DNA from: Azospirillum sp. RU38E
GTDB lineage: Bacteria; Pseudomonadota; Alphaproteobacteria; Azospirillales; Azospirillaceae
Length of the DNA stretch: 64,000 bases
NCBI RefSeq assembly: GCF_900188385.1
Contig: NZ_FZOI01000002.1
Span: 278,542-342,541, forward strand
Direction of reading: 5' to 3'
Both the position numbers and the translations under genes were made by a program. Shown in pieces: positions 44,108 to 54,096 of the stretch (its first letter is position 1; each line of letters starts with the position of its first letter). The notes under the pieces were generated by a model. The model did not search any database. It had not been told where the DNA came from and saw only the letters and a list, made by a program, of their open reading frames with translations.

Positions 44108-44964
44108 TCCTGGCCTTCCTGTTGATTGGCCGCCCGACGGAACGGGTGGGCCGGATAGACGCCGAGGATCTTCACTTCACGCGCAAAAAAATCCAACTCT
44201 TCCATGGCCAGTTTCAAAGGTCGTTCGTCGGGATGGCCTTCGACATCGGCATAGAACTGGGCGGCAACGAAGCGGCCATCCACCAGATAGCTTTCCAGCT
44301 TGGTGATATTCACCCCATTGGTGGCGAACCCCCCCAGGGCCTTATAGAGTGCGGCCGGAACCGAGCGCACGCGGAACAGCAGGCTGGTCACCGTATCGCT
44401 GCCAACGGGCGGCGTCACCGGTTCCTTGGCCAGCACCAGGAAGCGGGTGGTATTATGGGCGGCATCCTCGATGCCCTTGGCCAGAATCGTCAGCCCATAG
44501 ATTTCCGCCGCCAGATCGGATGCGATGGCGGCGATACCCGGATCGTTCCACTTGGCCACGTCAGCCGCCGCCCCGGCCGTATCGGCATGGCTGACGGGGG
44601 CCAGGCCGCGTTCACGCAGATAGGTGCGGCATTGCGACAGGGCCTGGATGTGGGAGTGCACCTCCCGCAGCCCCTCCATCGTCGCCCCCTTGGGGGCCAC
44701 CAGGCAATGCACCACGCGCTGGTAATGTTCGCCGATAATGTGCAGACCACCGCGCGGCAGCAGGTGGTGGATATCCGCCACCCGTCCGGCTACGGAATTT
44801 TCCACCGGGATCATCGCCAGCCTTGCGCGCCCCTCATGCACTGCCGCGAACGCGTCCTCAAAGGATGCGCAGGGCAGCGAGGTCATCTCCGGAAAGACAC
44901 TGCGGCAGGCAAGGTCGGAATTGGCGCCGGGGGCACCCTGATAGGCGATGGTCGTGGCGGGCAT
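44104..44964 (-). CDS. pheA: Prephenate dehydratase
   Basis: Converts prephenate to phenylpyruvate in phenylalanine synthesis. The 286-residue protein starts TIAYQGAPGANSDLACRSVFP and contains the catalytic NTTRF motif (AHNTTRFLVL). A C-terminal ACT domain for feedback by phenylalanine follows (FRVRSVPAALYKALGGFATNGVNITKLESYL region). No chorismate mutase domain is fused. Located 35 bp downstream of kdsB. Confidence 0.94.
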   Translation of the reverse strand: MPATTIAYQGAPGANSDLACRSVFPEMTSLPCASFEDAFAAVHEGRARLAMIPVENSVAGRVADIHHLLPRGGLHIIGEHYQRVVHCLVAPKGATMEGLREVHSHIQALSQCRTYLRERGLAPVSHADTAGAAADVAKWNDPGIAAIASDLAAEIYGLTILAKGIEDAAHNTTRFLVLAKEPVTPPVGSDTVTSLLFRVRSVPAALYKALGGFATNGVNITKLESYLVDGRFVAAQFYADVEGHPDERPLKLAMEELDFFAREVKILGVYPAHPFRRAANQQEGQD

Positions 44965-44999
44965 GGCGATTAAAATCTTCTTTGCTGCGGTTGATTCTC

Positions 45000-45785
45000 T
45001 TAAACGGGGGCTAACATCCGGCGGGCCTTTTCCAGATCCTCGGCCGTGTCCACCCCCAGCGGCACGGTATCCACCACGGCCAGACGGATGGTCATGCCAT
45101 TGGCCAGCGCCCGCAATTGCTCCAGCTTTTCCCGCTTCTCCAGCTCTGCCGGCGGCAGGCTGACGAATCGTTGCAAAGCGGCGCGGCGATAGGCGTAAAG
45201 GCCGATATGGTGGAACAGCGGCCCGTCCCCCCAGGGGGCGGTGGCGCGGGTGAAATAAAGCGCGCGGCCAGACAGGCCGCCGGGCGGCAGTTCCACAACC
45301 GCCTTCACCACATTGGGATTGGTCCGCTCCGCCGGATCGCGGATGACGACGCCCAGCGTAGCGATATCCGTCTGCGCATCGGCCAGGGGGCCGAAAACCG
45401 CCCGCACCGCCGCCGGTTCAATGGTGGGCAGGTCACCCTGCACATTGACGATGGCATCATGCTGGCCGTCAGGATCGACCTTGCACACCGCCTCCCAGAT
45501 ACGGTCAGACCCGGACGGATGGTCCGGGTCGGTCAGTACGGCACGGCCACCGGCCGATTCCACCGCATCGACGATGGCCTGTTCGGCAGCCGCCACCACC
45601 ACGGGGCCGATACCGGCCTCTGCCGCGCGGCGCCAGACATGCACGATCATCGGCAGGCCATGAATATCGGCCAACGGCTTGTTGGGCAGCCGCGTGGAAG
45701 CGAGGCGGGCCGGGACCACCACCAGAGGATTGCCCGGCAGGGCATTTTTCGGTGCTTGCGTCATGATGATCTGTCCGTGCGACAT
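45000..45785 (-). CDS. kdsB: 3-Deoxy-manno-octulosonate cytidylyltransferase
   Basis: Activates KDO with CTP for lipopolysaccharide synthesis. Signature residues: [19 protein letters not shown], then [26 protein letters not shown] and [17 protein letters not shown]. From 45785 it is 261 residues with GGGGGA just upstream; the ATG at 45764 is closer to the usual N-terminus. Divergent from the cytochrome c gene with 150 bp between them. This divergence and the pheA that follows are a common alphaproteobacterial layout. Confidence 0.94.
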   Translation of the reverse strand: MSHGQIIMTQAPKNALPGNPLVVVPARLASTRLPNKPLADIHGLPMIVHVWRRAAEAGIGPVVVAAAEQAIVDAVESAGGRAVLTDPDHPSGSDRIWEAVCKVDPDGQHDAIVNVQGDLPTIEPAAVRAVFGPLADAQTDIATLGVVIRDPAERTNPNVVKAVVELPPGGLSGRALYFTRATAPWGDGPLFHHIGLYAYRRAALQRFVSLPPAELEKREKLEQLRALANGMTIRLAVVDTVPLGVDTAEDLEKARRMLAPV

Positions 45786-45935
45786 TTGGTCCCCCGGGTC
45801 AAGGCGGAAACACCATGTGCGACCGCCTGTCCTGCGTTAAACATCGCGCATGGTTTGCCTGTCAGGCGGGCATGGACGTGCCCGCCTATTGGCGTTATTG
45901 TGCCCGCGCCCAGGGTACCCAAGGGATTAGGACTG

Positions 45936-46475
45936 ATGGCTGGCAGCACCTTCAATAAGATTTTCATGGCGATCCTGACGGCAACGCTCGTTGCCCTGTT
46001 CGCCGGCTTCTTTTCCAAGAAGCTGATGCACCCGACTTATCCGACCGAGCGCGCCTATAAGGTGGAAGTGCAGGGTGGCTCTGCCGCGCCGACGGATGCG
46101 CCCGCCGCCCCGGCGGAACCCGATCCGGTGTCGCCGCTTCTGGCGGCTGCTGATCCGGCTGCGGGGCAGAAGCTGACTAAGGCTTGCGCGGCCTGCCACA
46201 GCTTCGAAAAGGGCGGCGCCAACAAGGTCGGCCCGAATCTGTGGGGCATTGTCGGCAACAAGCACGCCCATGCCGAAGGCTTCGCCTATTCCGATGCCAT
46301 GAAGTCGCAGGAAGGTTCTTGGGATTATGAGCATCTGAACAAGTTCCTGGCCAACCCGAAGGTCGGTGTGCCGGGCACGAAGATGAACTTTGCCGGCCTG
46401 AAGAAGGTGGAAGATCGCGCAGCCGTGATCGCCTATCTGCGCACGCTGGCTGACAGCCCGGTGCCGCTGCCGTAA
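45936..46475 (+). CDS. Membrane-anchored class I cytochrome c
   Basis: A 179-residue c-type cytochrome of the CycM/cy type. An uncleaved N-terminal helix (about 8-27, KIFMAILTATLVALFAGFF) is followed by a Pro/Ala linker. The heme site is C84-A-A-C87-H88, with NKVGPNLWGIVGNK downstream and the methionine ligand in GTKMNFAGL (about 150). It likely carries electrons between the bc1 complex and a terminal oxidase. A terminator follows the stop. Confidence 0.93.
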   Translation: MAGSTFNKIFMAILTATLVALFAGFFSKKLMHPTYPTERAYKVEVQGGSAAPTDAPAAPAEPDPVSPLLAAADPAAGQKLTKACAACHSFEKGGANKVGPNLWGIVGNKHAHAEGFAYSDAMKSQEGSWDYEHLNKFLANPKVGVPGTKMNFAGLKKVEDRAAVIAYLRTLADSPVPLP

Positions 46476-46503
46476 TCGGCAAAGCGTCCGGAATATGCTA
46501 GGG

Positions 46504-46536
46504 AGGGGGTGGCCTAACGGCCGCCCCCTTTTTTAT
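46504..46536 (+). terminator. Rho-independent terminator of the cytochrome c gene
   Basis: GGGGGTGGCC and GGCCGCCCCC arms (one G-T pair) around a TAAC loop, followed by TTTTTTATTT. It starts 28 bp after the cytochrome c stop. Confidence 0.85.
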
Positions 46537-46590
46537 TTGGATATCGCCACCGGCGCGCACGCCTGTGATCTTCGGTCTGGAGTTGCCCTG

Positions 46591-47361
46591 ATGTCTGCCA
46601 TCAATCTTGCCCCCTTTGTCGAACTGGCGATCCGCTGCGCCGATGCCGCCGGGGCCGTTGCCCGCCGGCATTACCGCACGCCGGTTGCGGTGGATGTGAA
46701 GGCCGATGCCTCGCCCGTGACCATTGCCGACCGGGAGGTTGAAACCGCTATCCGCGCCATCCTGGTGCAGGAACGGCCGCAGGATGGCATCCTGGGGGAA
46801 GAGCATGGCAGCAGCCATCTCAATGCCGAATATGTCTGGGTGATCGACCCGATTGATGGCACGAAATCCTTCATCACCGGCCGGCCGCTTTTCACCACCC
46901 TGATCGCTCTGCTGCACCGGGGGGTGCCGGTGTTGGGCATCATCGACCAGCCGGTGATCGGGGACCGCTGGCTGGGTGTGAAGGGGCAGCCCACGACGCT
47001 GAACGGTCAGCCGATTCGCACCCGCCCCTGTCCCGATATCGCGCTGGCCACACAGGCAGCCACCATGCCCTTTGCCCATGCGGAGTTCCGCCTGACCGAA
47101 GCGGCCAGCCGTTACATGGTCTGGGGCGGCGATGCCTATGCCTTCGGCCTGCTGGCCGCCGGCTTCATCGACCTGATGGTGGAAGCGGGCTTACAGCCCT
47201 ATGACTGGGCGGCCCTGGTTGCGGTCATCGAAGGGGCCGGCGGCGTCATCACCGATTGGGAAGGCCAGCCGCTGCGCCTGGGCACCAGCGGCAACGTTGC
47301 CGCCGCCGGTGATCCTAGCCTGCACGCCAAAGTGCTGGAAATGATCGGACGGCGGGGCTGA
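46591..47361 (+). CDS. hisN: Histidinol-phosphatase, inositol monophosphatase family
   Basis: A 256-residue Mg-dependent phosphatase. Metal-binding motifs are GEEHG, DPIDGTKSFITG and the late WGGDAYAF/LQPYDWAALVAVIEGAGG region. The pattern matches HisN enzymes that dephosphorylate histidinol phosphate in alphaproteobacteria, although general inositol-phosphatase activity cannot be excluded. The ATG at 46591 is used; an ATG at 46495 lies in the preceding terminator. Confidence 0.9.
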   Translation: MSAINLAPFVELAIRCADAAGAVARRHYRTPVAVDVKADASPVTIADREVETAIRAILVQERPQDGILGEEHGSSHLNAEYVWVIDPIDGTKSFITGRPLFTTLIALLHRGVPVLGIIDQPVIGDRWLGVKGQPTTLNGQPIRTRPCPDIALATQAATMPFAHAEFRLTEAASRYMVWGGDAYAFGLLAAGFIDLMVEAGLQPYDWAALVAVIEGAGGVITDWEGQPLRLGTSGNVAAAGDPSLHAKVLEMIGRRG

Positions 47362-47379
47362 GAGGCCCCTTTCTAAGGC

Positions 47380-49335
47380 TCATTTGTCCCCCATCACCAC
47401 CTTATCCCCCACCTCCCCGCGCTGCAGCCGGGCCAGATGCAGCGCGGTGGGGCCATCCTCCGGCGCATCCGCCGCCAGCGCGGCAAAGGCTTCCAAGGCT
47501 GCCGGATCGCCAGCTTCCATCAGCGCATAGGCCTGCTGGTAACGCCGAATCAGGGCTGTCTGCGCCTGGGGCAGGGAAAGCGGCTGGAACACGGCAATTG
47601 GTTCCGTCTTGCCCTTCAGCACGATCTGGCCGATGGGCCGGCGCGGAATGTTGGGGCAGCGGTCCGCCGCCACGCCGCTCATCGCCACCCGGGTGCCGAA
47701 ATATTTGTTCAGCCCCTCCAGCCGGGCGGCGGTATTCACCGCATCGCCCAGGGCGGTATATTCAAACCGCGCCTCTGCGCCGAAATTCCCCACGCTGGCC
47801 GGACCCGCATGGACGCCGATGCGGGTGATGCCAAAGGCCCGACCAGCCGCGATTTCTGCCTCCAGGAAGGATTGCGCGAAGGCATCCAGTTCCAGGGCAC
47901 AGGCCACGGCGCGGCTGGTGTGATCCTGTTGATCACGCGGCGCATTGAACAGGGCAAACACCGCATCGCCGATGAATTTATCCACCGTGCCGCCATGGCG
48001 GAACACGATATTCACCATCCCATCCAGATAGCGGTTCATCACATCGGACAGCGCCACCGCATCCATGCTCTCCGAAATGGTGGTGAAACCGGCAACATCG
48101 GTGAAAATATAGGAGAGGTCGCGGCGCTTCGGGTCCAGCTGCAGCTTGGAGGGATCCTTCAGGATGTCATCCAGCAAAGCCGGTGAGAGATATTTGGAAA
48201 AGGCCGCCTGGATGAATTTCTTCTGTTCCCGCTCCTGCCGGCCGGCATGAAGATCGGCCAGCCACAGGGCCAAGCCAAAACCCAATGACGGGGCGATGAT
48301 CGGCACCATCATGTTGGCATGGCGGAATAACAGCAGCGCTACCAGCCAGATGCCGGCCAGCACCAGCAGCGACAGCCCCATCCGCATCCACAGCGCGACA
48401 TCCAGCCGGCCCAGCAGCGTGCCGGCCAGGGCGGCGGCCAAGCTTGCCAGCAGGGCAATTCCCATCCCCTGAATGGGCGGCTGCCGCCCTTCAAGCAATT
48501 GCGCGATCATATGGGCATGGATCAACGGCCCCGGCATCGTCGCCTGCCCTGGATCGGCCGCAGCGCGGAAGGGGGTGGCGTGCCGATCCATATCGGAAAG
48601 ATCAGCGCCCACCACCACGATCTTGTTCTTGAACCAGCCGGCGGGCAGCACCGGCACCGTCTGGGCGGCGAAGGTCCGGAAAGGGGCGGTGGCGCTGTCC
48701 GGGCGGCCATGCCATGCCACCGGCGTGCCCGGTTGCAGTGCCGGCTTCAGCCCCAGCTTGTCCAGCAGCGCCAGGGCCACCGGCGGGGCCTTGTCATCCG
48801 CCGGGTTCGGCTTGCCAGCATAGATGGTGCGGACAATGCCATCATAGGGGTCCTTTTCCAGATTGGCCGCCCCGCGCAGGGGGGGCGGCAGAAAATCATC
48901 CAGAAAGGCGGCCTGGGCGGCCGTCAACCCCTCCCTTTGGCTGCCATAGCTGGCCACCAGCGGAACGTGCAAACCCGCCATCACCTGTTTCAGCCGCGCA
49001 TCCTTGGCCGGCTCTGTCGGTGTATCCAGCAGGATATCGAAAAAGATGGCCCGCGCGCCCTTCTGTTCCAGAGTCAGCAACAGGTCGGCCAGAAAATCCC
49101 GATCAACCGGGGAACGATAGGGAAAACGGGTCACCGTCTCCTCATTGATGGCGACGAAGACGATATCCGGCTGTTGCGGTTCTGCTGGTAACAGGGTGGC
49201 GACACGGAAATCCGCCAGCCAAGTTTCCAGCGATGCCAGAAAAGGCATGAAACGCCCCAGGGCCACGGGCACCAGCGTGGCAGCGAGTGTCAGGCCAAGG
49301 ATCACCATCCAACGGCGTACCAATATTGCTGTCAC
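47380..49335 (-). CDS. CHASE2 adenylate/guanylate cyclase
   Basis: A 651-residue membrane sensor cyclase. Order: N-terminal helix (about 10-30), periplasmic CHASE2 domain (about 35-285, with PQQPDIVFVAINEETV and GARAIFFDILLDTP), three membrane helices (about 290-365), then a class III cyclase domain (about 410-600). Metal-binding aspartates appear in YIFTDVAGFTTISE and GDAVFALFN; the adenine-recognition lysine region is VDKFIGD. cAMP production is likely; the CHASE2 ligand is unknown. Its 3' end is 18 bp from hisN, convergent. Confidence 0.92.
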   Translation of the reverse strand: MTAILVRRWMVILGLTLAATLVPVALGRFMPFLASLETWLADFRVATLLPAEPQQPDIVFVAINEETVTRFPYRSPVDRDFLADLLLTLEQKGARAIFFDILLDTPTEPAKDARLKQVMAGLHVPLVASYGSQREGLTAAQAAFLDDFLPPPLRGAANLEKDPYDGIVRTIYAGKPNPADDKAPPVALALLDKLGLKPALQPGTPVAWHGRPDSATAPFRTFAAQTVPVLPAGWFKNKIVVVGADLSDMDRHATPFRAAADPGQATMPGPLIHAHMIAQLLEGRQPPIQGMGIALLASLAAALAGTLLGRLDVALWMRMGLSLLVLAGIWLVALLLFRHANMMVPIIAPSLGFGLALWLADLHAGRQEREQKKFIQAAFSKYLSPALLDDILKDPSKLQLDPKRRDLSYIFTDVAGFTTISESMDAVALSDVMNRYLDGMVNIVFRHGGTVDKFIGDAVFALFNAPRDQQDHTSRAVACALELDAFAQSFLEAEIAAGRAFGITRIGVHAGPASVGNFGAEARFEYTALGDAVNTAARLEGLNKYFGTRVAMSGVAADRCPNIPRRPIGQIVLKGKTEPIAVFQPLSLPQAQTALIRRYQQAYALMEAGDPAALEAFAALAADAPEDGPTALHLARLQRGEVGDKVVMGDK

Positions 49336-49627
49336 TCCCGGATCTCCAGCAAGGGCGAACTGGTTAAATCACACGCACCTTACCGTCATTTGCAAATCAT
49401 CTCTTCAATGCAAAAGCTGAAAAATCCTCTGATAGGCGTGGCTTGCCGGGCAGATCGGTGGCCACGGCCCCGGCTCCTCCCCTTAGCCAACAATGCCCAT
49501 AAATTGTTATCAATTGTGGTTTACGCCCTTTTTGATTGTAATTTCATTCATATGAACTACCCTGAATTCGCTCTTAAATTGAGGAAAACTCAAGGGAGCG
49601 GCCTCTATCTGAAAACGGAGAACGACG

Positions 49628-49858
49628 ATGTATTTTCATCCTGTGACGATCACTGGCATTGATAATAACTTCAAGTGCACTGCCGAATCCGCCACCCTGT
49701 CGGGAACGACGCTGACGGTCTTTGCCACCAGCTCCCCCGTGCCTCAGCCCCCGGGCAAGTACAATATCCAGGGCCCCGGTGGCATCCCTAATTTGAATGC
49801 CACGCTGGAAGTTGCGTATCCGGCGATGGCGATCTTCATCAACGTTCATGCTGCCTGA
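49628..49858 (+). CDS. Small protein of unknown function
   Basis: A 76-residue protein with no recognised family. It reads as a short beta-rich protein: HPVTITGIDNNFKCTAESATLSGTTLTVF, then a Pro/Gly turn region and NATLEVAYPAMAIFINVHAA at the end. It has no signal peptide or membrane helix and one cysteine. GGAGAACGACG before the ATG is a good ribosome site, and a stem-loop follows the stop. The 292 bp upstream is AT-rich and could hold its promoter; otherwise I see nothing in that gap. Confidence 0.6.
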   Translation: MYFHPVTITGIDNNFKCTAESATLSGTTLTVFATSSPVPQPPGKYNIQGPGGIPNLNATLEVAYPAMAIFINVHAA

Positions 49859-49865
49859 ACAAAAG

Positions 49866-49893
49866 CGGGGACGCCAAATTTTTGGCGTCCCCG
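49866..49893. terminator. Stem-loop, probable bidirectional terminator
   Basis: Two perfect 13-bp arms (CGGGGACGCCAAA) around a 2-base loop. On the minus strand it is followed by GCTTTTG, so it can serve the aerotaxis gene at 49958-51331. On the plus strand it ends the small gene, with a weak tail. Confidence 0.7.
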
Positions 49894-49957
49894 TCCGTCA
49901 TTTGAGATTAGACACCTTCAGGGCAGATTGTGCTCAATCATCACCCAGGACGTTACG

Positions 49958-51331
49958 TCAGGCTGACTTTGTCAACTGATGGATCAACCGCTGCACACCG
50001 GACCGCAATGCTTCTGCCTGTCGGCTCAGTTCAGTCGATGACGATGTCAATTCATCTGCGGTTTGCCCGACGATGCGCGAGGCCGTGGTCACCCCGGTGA
50101 CATTGCTGGCCACTGTGGCGGTCGCGGAAGCCGCGTGCCGAACGTTACGCGTAATCTCCTGCGTGGCAGCCCCCTGCTGTTCCACCGCCGCCGCAATGGT
50201 GCCAGCAATATGGTCCATGTCGCGGATCGTATGCTCAATGGCATTGATCGCATCCATGGCGCTGGCCATGCGGTTCTGCATCTCCCCCACCTGGCGCACG
50301 ATATCTTCGGTGGCCCTGGCCGTCTGCTGGGCCAGTTGCTTGACCTCACCTGCCACGACGGCAAAGCCTTTGCCGGCTTCCCCGGCGCGTGCTGCCTCAA
50401 TGGTTGCGTTGAGTGCCAGTAGGTTGGTCTGGCTGGCAATCTCATTGATCAGGTCAACCACCTGGTTGATGCGGGTGGCGGCGTCAGCCAGTTCCTGCAT
50501 ACTGCTGTCCACCGTCCCCACCTCATCCACGGCGGCGCGGGCGACCTGGGTTGACTGCACGACCTGGGCAGAAATCTCGTGAATGGCGCCGTTCAACTGC
50601 TCAGAGGCGGTGGCGACATGATTGACATTGTCGCTGGCCTGTCCGACCGCATCCCCCGCCAGGGCGGCGCGGTTGCTGGTTTCATCCGCCGTGTGCTTCA
50701 TGGCGCGGGCATTGCTGTCCAGCCGCGCGGCGGCGGCGGCTACACCATCCACCATGGACCGGACATGGGCGTCCAACTCCCCGGCGATTTCCTGCAGCCG
50801 GCGGTTATGGCGTTCAGCATTTTCTTCCAGATAGGTGCTGATCACCAGATCCATATCCAGCATCACCGCCAAATTGACCGCCCGCATCACCTCTGCCAGA
50901 TGCGCCGCTGTCGCATTCTGACGCCGGAAGAACGGAAACCAGCCGCGGGGCGAATGGTTGTTCAACAAGGCCGCGTAGAGGCGGGAAAGCGTCAGGGCGT
51001 AACCGCCCAGGTACCAGCGCGGCTCCAGCCCCAGGGTACTGTGAACCCGCCCGATGGCGCGCACGCTGTCAAAATAGCTGGGACCGAAATCGCCGGAAAA
51101 CAGGTTCAGCCAATGTTTCAGCTGCTTCTGTTTGGCATGGTTCATCGCGCTATCGTCCCGGAACATCCGGGACATGGTGGGCCAGGCGCGAAGATCGGCA
51201 TAAAAGGCATCGATGATGCCGGGCAGCACCTTGGCAATATCCGCCTTCACTCCGGCCAAAATCCCGCAGGTCGCGGTATCAATACCCAGAAAGCGTAATC
51301 TCTCTGCCCGTTCCTGCCCCTGATCCTGCAT
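49958..51331 (-). CDS. Globin-coupled aerotaxis receptor (HemAT-like)
   Basis: A 457-residue soluble chemoreceptor. The N-terminal sensor globin (about 15-180) has its proximal heme ligand at H97 in [19 protein letters not shown], the HemAT pattern. The signalling part follows directly, with the conserved hairpin around [21 protein letters not shown] (partial). There is no membrane helix or HAMP. Start at 51331 with a CAGGGGG ribosome site. Expected to bind oxygen and signal to CheA. Confidence 0.93.
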   Translation of the reverse strand: MQDQGQERAERLRFLGIDTATCGILAGVKADIAKVLPGIIDAFYADLRAWPTMSRMFRDDSAMNHAKQKQLKHWLNLFSGDFGPSYFDSVRAIGRVHSTLGLEPRWYLGGYALTLSRLYAALLNNHSPRGWFPFFRRQNATAAHLAEVMRAVNLAVMLDMDLVISTYLEENAERHNRRLQEIAGELDAHVRSMVDGVAAAAARLDSNARAMKHTADETSNRAALAGDAVGQASDNVNHVATASEQLNGAIHEISAQVVQSTQVARAAVDEVGTVDSSMQELADAATRINQVVDLINEIASQTNLLALNATIEAARAGEAGKGFAVVAGEVKQLAQQTARATEDIVRQVGEMQNRMASAMDAINAIEHTIRDMDHIAGTIAAAVEQQGAATQEITRNVRHAASATATVASNVTGVTTASRIVGQTADELTSSSTELSRQAEALRSGVQRLIHQLTKSA

Positions 51332-51593
51332 CCCCCTGCCCCCTGTTGCCAGAAATCCAGCATGGAAGCCGGACCCGATCTTCATTCTGCGTGTACACGC
51401 AATGATTTGCAGACCTTATCGTCTGGATCGGGACTGGCAATGGATTTCTCTGCCTTTAGCCATTCAATGAACAGCAGGCGGGGAAAACTGTTTGCGGATT
51501 AATTGGCGCTGGCTATCGGATCGGCGGCCAAAGCACGCTTTGAAAGGGAAATCACCTGCCTGTTTCCAATAGTATGAGTTTGTAAGCCGCGAC

Positions 51594-52226
51594 TCAGCCG
51601 CGCCCAACATTCTCGATAAAGGCGAGCAGCGGCGCCCAATCCGCCTTGGCATCGGCAACCCGCTTGGTCTTGATGTCGAACAGGCTCAATCCTTCCGATG
51701 CCAGATCGGGATAAAGCTGGCTGTCGCGCAGCCGTGCGGCCACCTGATGGCCGATATCGGACAGGAAAAGGTCCAGCCTGTCGGCCGCCTTGGTACGGGG
51801 ACGCAGCCGGTTGCCGACCACGGCGACCGGCACCTTGTTCTTGCGGATGGATTTCAGCTCATCCAGTTTCTTCAGGAAACGGGCGGTCGCCGCCTCATCA
51901 AAAGCACCCGGCAGCAGGGGCAGCACCACCAGATCGGCGATACGCACCAGTTCCTCCACCTCCTTGGGCCGCATGGCCGCCGGCACGTCGATCACCAGAC
52001 GCCCCGGTTTGGCCGGCACCTCACCCAGTTCCTTTGTCCAATCCTCTCCCACAATGGGGGCAGCCGTGTCCGGCCGCCGCTTCAGCCAGCCCAGCGCCGA
52101 TTTCTGCTTGTCCATCTCCGCCAGGATGGTGTGATGGCCACCCGTGGCAAAGGCCGCCGCCAGATGGGTGGAGATGGTGGTCTTGCCAACGCCCCCCTTG
52201 ATGTTGCTGACAAGAACGGTAAGCAT
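51594..52226 (-). CDS. ParA/MinD-family ATPase
   Basis: A 210-residue P-loop ATPase with the deviant Walker A KGGVGKTT (about 10-17), LVIDVPAAMRPKEVEELVRIADLVVLPLLPG for Walker B and a C-terminal helix. No ParB-like gene is adjacent. Such orphan ParA proteins position protein clusters or plasmids in alphaproteobacteria; the cargo is unknown. Tail-to-head with the CYTH-CHAD gene on the same strand, 25 bp apart. Confidence 0.9.
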   Translation of the reverse strand: MLTVLVSNIKGGVGKTTISTHLAAAFATGGHHTILAEMDKQKSALGWLKRRPDTAAPIVGEDWTKELGEVPAKPGRLVIDVPAAMRPKEVEELVRIADLVVLPLLPGAFDEAATARFLKKLDELKSIRKNKVPVAVVGNRLRPRTKAADRLDLFLSDIGHQVAARLRDSQLYPDLASEGLSLFDIKTKRVADAKADWAPLLAFIENVGRG

Positions 52227-52251
52227 CGTTCGTTAACCCTTTGATTTTCCG

Positions 52252-53838
52252 TTAAATAAGCGTGGCGCCGTCGGTATTTTCCGCCGGCTCCCGCCAGAAG
52301 GGCTTGGTGTCGGCGAAACGGCGCCAATCCTCCACCACCCCGGATTCCATATCGTGCAGCCCCCTTGCATGCCAGCCGGTGACCAGCCCGGCCCCGTGCT
52401 GCCAGCCCTTGGTGGCCGGTCCAGTCGCCGTGTCCTCCAATTCCCGCATCAGCTTGGTCACCGTGGCAACATCCTGCAGATGGCCCAGCTTGTCCTGCAA
52501 ACCGGAAAGATCTTCCAGGAAGCGCCGAACGGCGCGCTGATCAAACAGACTTCTAAAAAAATCAGCGGCATAGCGAAGTTTCTTCAAGGCAATTCGCAGC
52601 TCATGCCGCTCCGCCGGTTCCGCATGGGCAAAGCCGCGACCCCGCCGGCGGGCCTGCTTGTAGCGTTTGGTCAGCAGGGCACCCGCCATTTCCGATACGG
52701 GCCGCAGCAGCAGGGCGGAGCGTTCGCTGACCGGTTGGTTACGCCAGCCCCTGCCATCCACCCAGGCCGCCAGTTCCAGCAGCAGACTAGTATAGCGGGG
52801 TGACAGGATGGCGTCCCGCACGGCCTTGTAGCCGGCGGCGTGGGCATCCTGCGCCGCCTTTTCCAGCGCCACCAGGCCGGGATGACCGGGCAGTACCGCA
52901 GTGACCGGCGGCAGCAATTCGCCCAGGAACACATCCCATTCCCGCGCAGCCCCCAGGCTGCCCGCCAGCCATTTCACCCCCGGCACCAGGGTTTCCTGCT
53001 GGTCTGCCGGAATGAACGGCCGGAAAATCTGAAAACTGGAGCGCAGGCGCCGCAGGGCGACGCGCATCTGATGCACCCCCTCCGGATCTTCGCCCGCCAG
53101 GGCGGCGGCCTGATTGGCCAGCATATGGGTCAGACAATGGCGAACGACGCTTGCCAGCGCCTCCTCCACCGTCGTGTCCTTCTCCAGGGTCAGCTTGTCG
53201 GCCTTGCGGGTGGTCAGGCTGCCGCCGTCTGCCAGGGCATAGCCGCGTGCCGATTTGGTTTCCATCTCCAACCGTACCGGCAGGGCGGCATGGATGGTGC
53301 GGGCCAGATTATAGAGGGACAGCGTATCCTCACCCTCCACCAGTTCCAGTTCCAGTTCATTGATCGGCAAGCTGGCACCGGCCGGGGTGACAATCTCTCC
53401 CTGATCAATGGCCACCTCAATCCGCACGCCCGGCGCCGGGGTCAACAGGCGAACTTGACGGCGGATACGGGTTTCAAACACCGGCTCCAGCTCATCGGCG
53501 GTCAGCGGGCCCAAGGGGGCCAGCACAGCCGGATCGGGCAAGGCTGCCAGATCGGGGCGCGGGGACGTGACCGGCACCTCCCACTCCCCGCGGACCAGGG
53601 CGCCGACGCCCGGCGGCGGGGCCGATTTCAGCGTCTGCACCAGCTTCTTGCCCTGGCGGCGCACCCGCAGGGAAAGGCCATGGGCCTGCAGGCGGCGGTC
53701 GGCTGTGTCGAAATAAAGACTATCCAGCAGCTTGGCGGTCGGCTTTCCCTCATCCGGGGAGAGGACAGGCAGCTTGCGCAGCCGATCCATATCCTCTGCG
53801 GCGACGGAGAGTTTCAGTTCGATTTCGCGCGGCGACAT
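52252..53838 (-). CDS. CYTH-CHAD domain protein
   Basis: A 528-residue protein. The N-terminal CYTH (triphosphate tunnel) domain has the EIELKLSV signature and alternating charged strands (LELELVEGE). The C-terminal CHAD domain is helical and His-rich (VHQMRVALRRLRSSF, HELRIALKKLRYAADFF). CYTH enzymes hydrolyse triphosphates and CHAD binds polyphosphate, so the protein may act on polyphosphate granules. I start at 53838; the much longer upstream frame crosses the opposite-strand pgk gene and is not used. Confidence 0.9.
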   Translation of the reverse strand: MSPREIELKLSVAAEDMDRLRKLPVLSPDEGKPTAKLLDSLYFDTADRRLQAHGLSLRVRRQGKKLVQTLKSAPPPGVGALVRGEWEVPVTSPRPDLAALPDPAVLAPLGPLTADELEPVFETRIRRQVRLLTPAPGVRIEVAIDQGEIVTPAGASLPINELELELVEGEDTLSLYNLARTIHAALPVRLEMETKSARGYALADGGSLTTRKADKLTLEKDTTVEEALASVVRHCLTHMLANQAAALAGEDPEGVHQMRVALRRLRSSFQIFRPFIPADQQETLVPGVKWLAGSLGAAREWDVFLGELLPPVTAVLPGHPGLVALEKAAQDAHAAGYKAVRDAILSPRYTSLLLELAAWVDGRGWRNQPVSERSALLLRPVSEMAGALLTKRYKQARRRGRGFAHAEPAERHELRIALKKLRYAADFFRSLFDQRAVRRFLEDLSGLQDKLGHLQDVATVTKLMRELEDTATGPATKGWQHGAGLVTGWHARGLHDMESGVVEDWRRFADTKPFWREPAENTDGATLI

Positions 53839-54096
53839 GACAGCTCTTGGCTTTTGATTCCATCCTGAAAAGCCAACGCCAGCATGAAGATTTTCCACCG
53901 GCGCCGGGCTTTTGCGACAGAACGATGACAAGCCTATGAAACGCTGTCTATCGCAGAGCGTGAATTTTTTATGAGTCTCTGTGGAAGGGGGCCCCATTCG
54001 CCCCCGTTGAAGGTGGGGCGCTTTTATGCTTCCCTCCGCCCGCCTCCCGCGCAATCCCTTGCGCTGGCCATACCATCCGAATTGGGGAAATCCGTC

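Noticed and set aside
45117-45935. Possible extension of the cytochrome c gene across kdsB
   Set aside because: Opposite a good kdsB frame. The cytochrome's membrane anchor begins at 45936.
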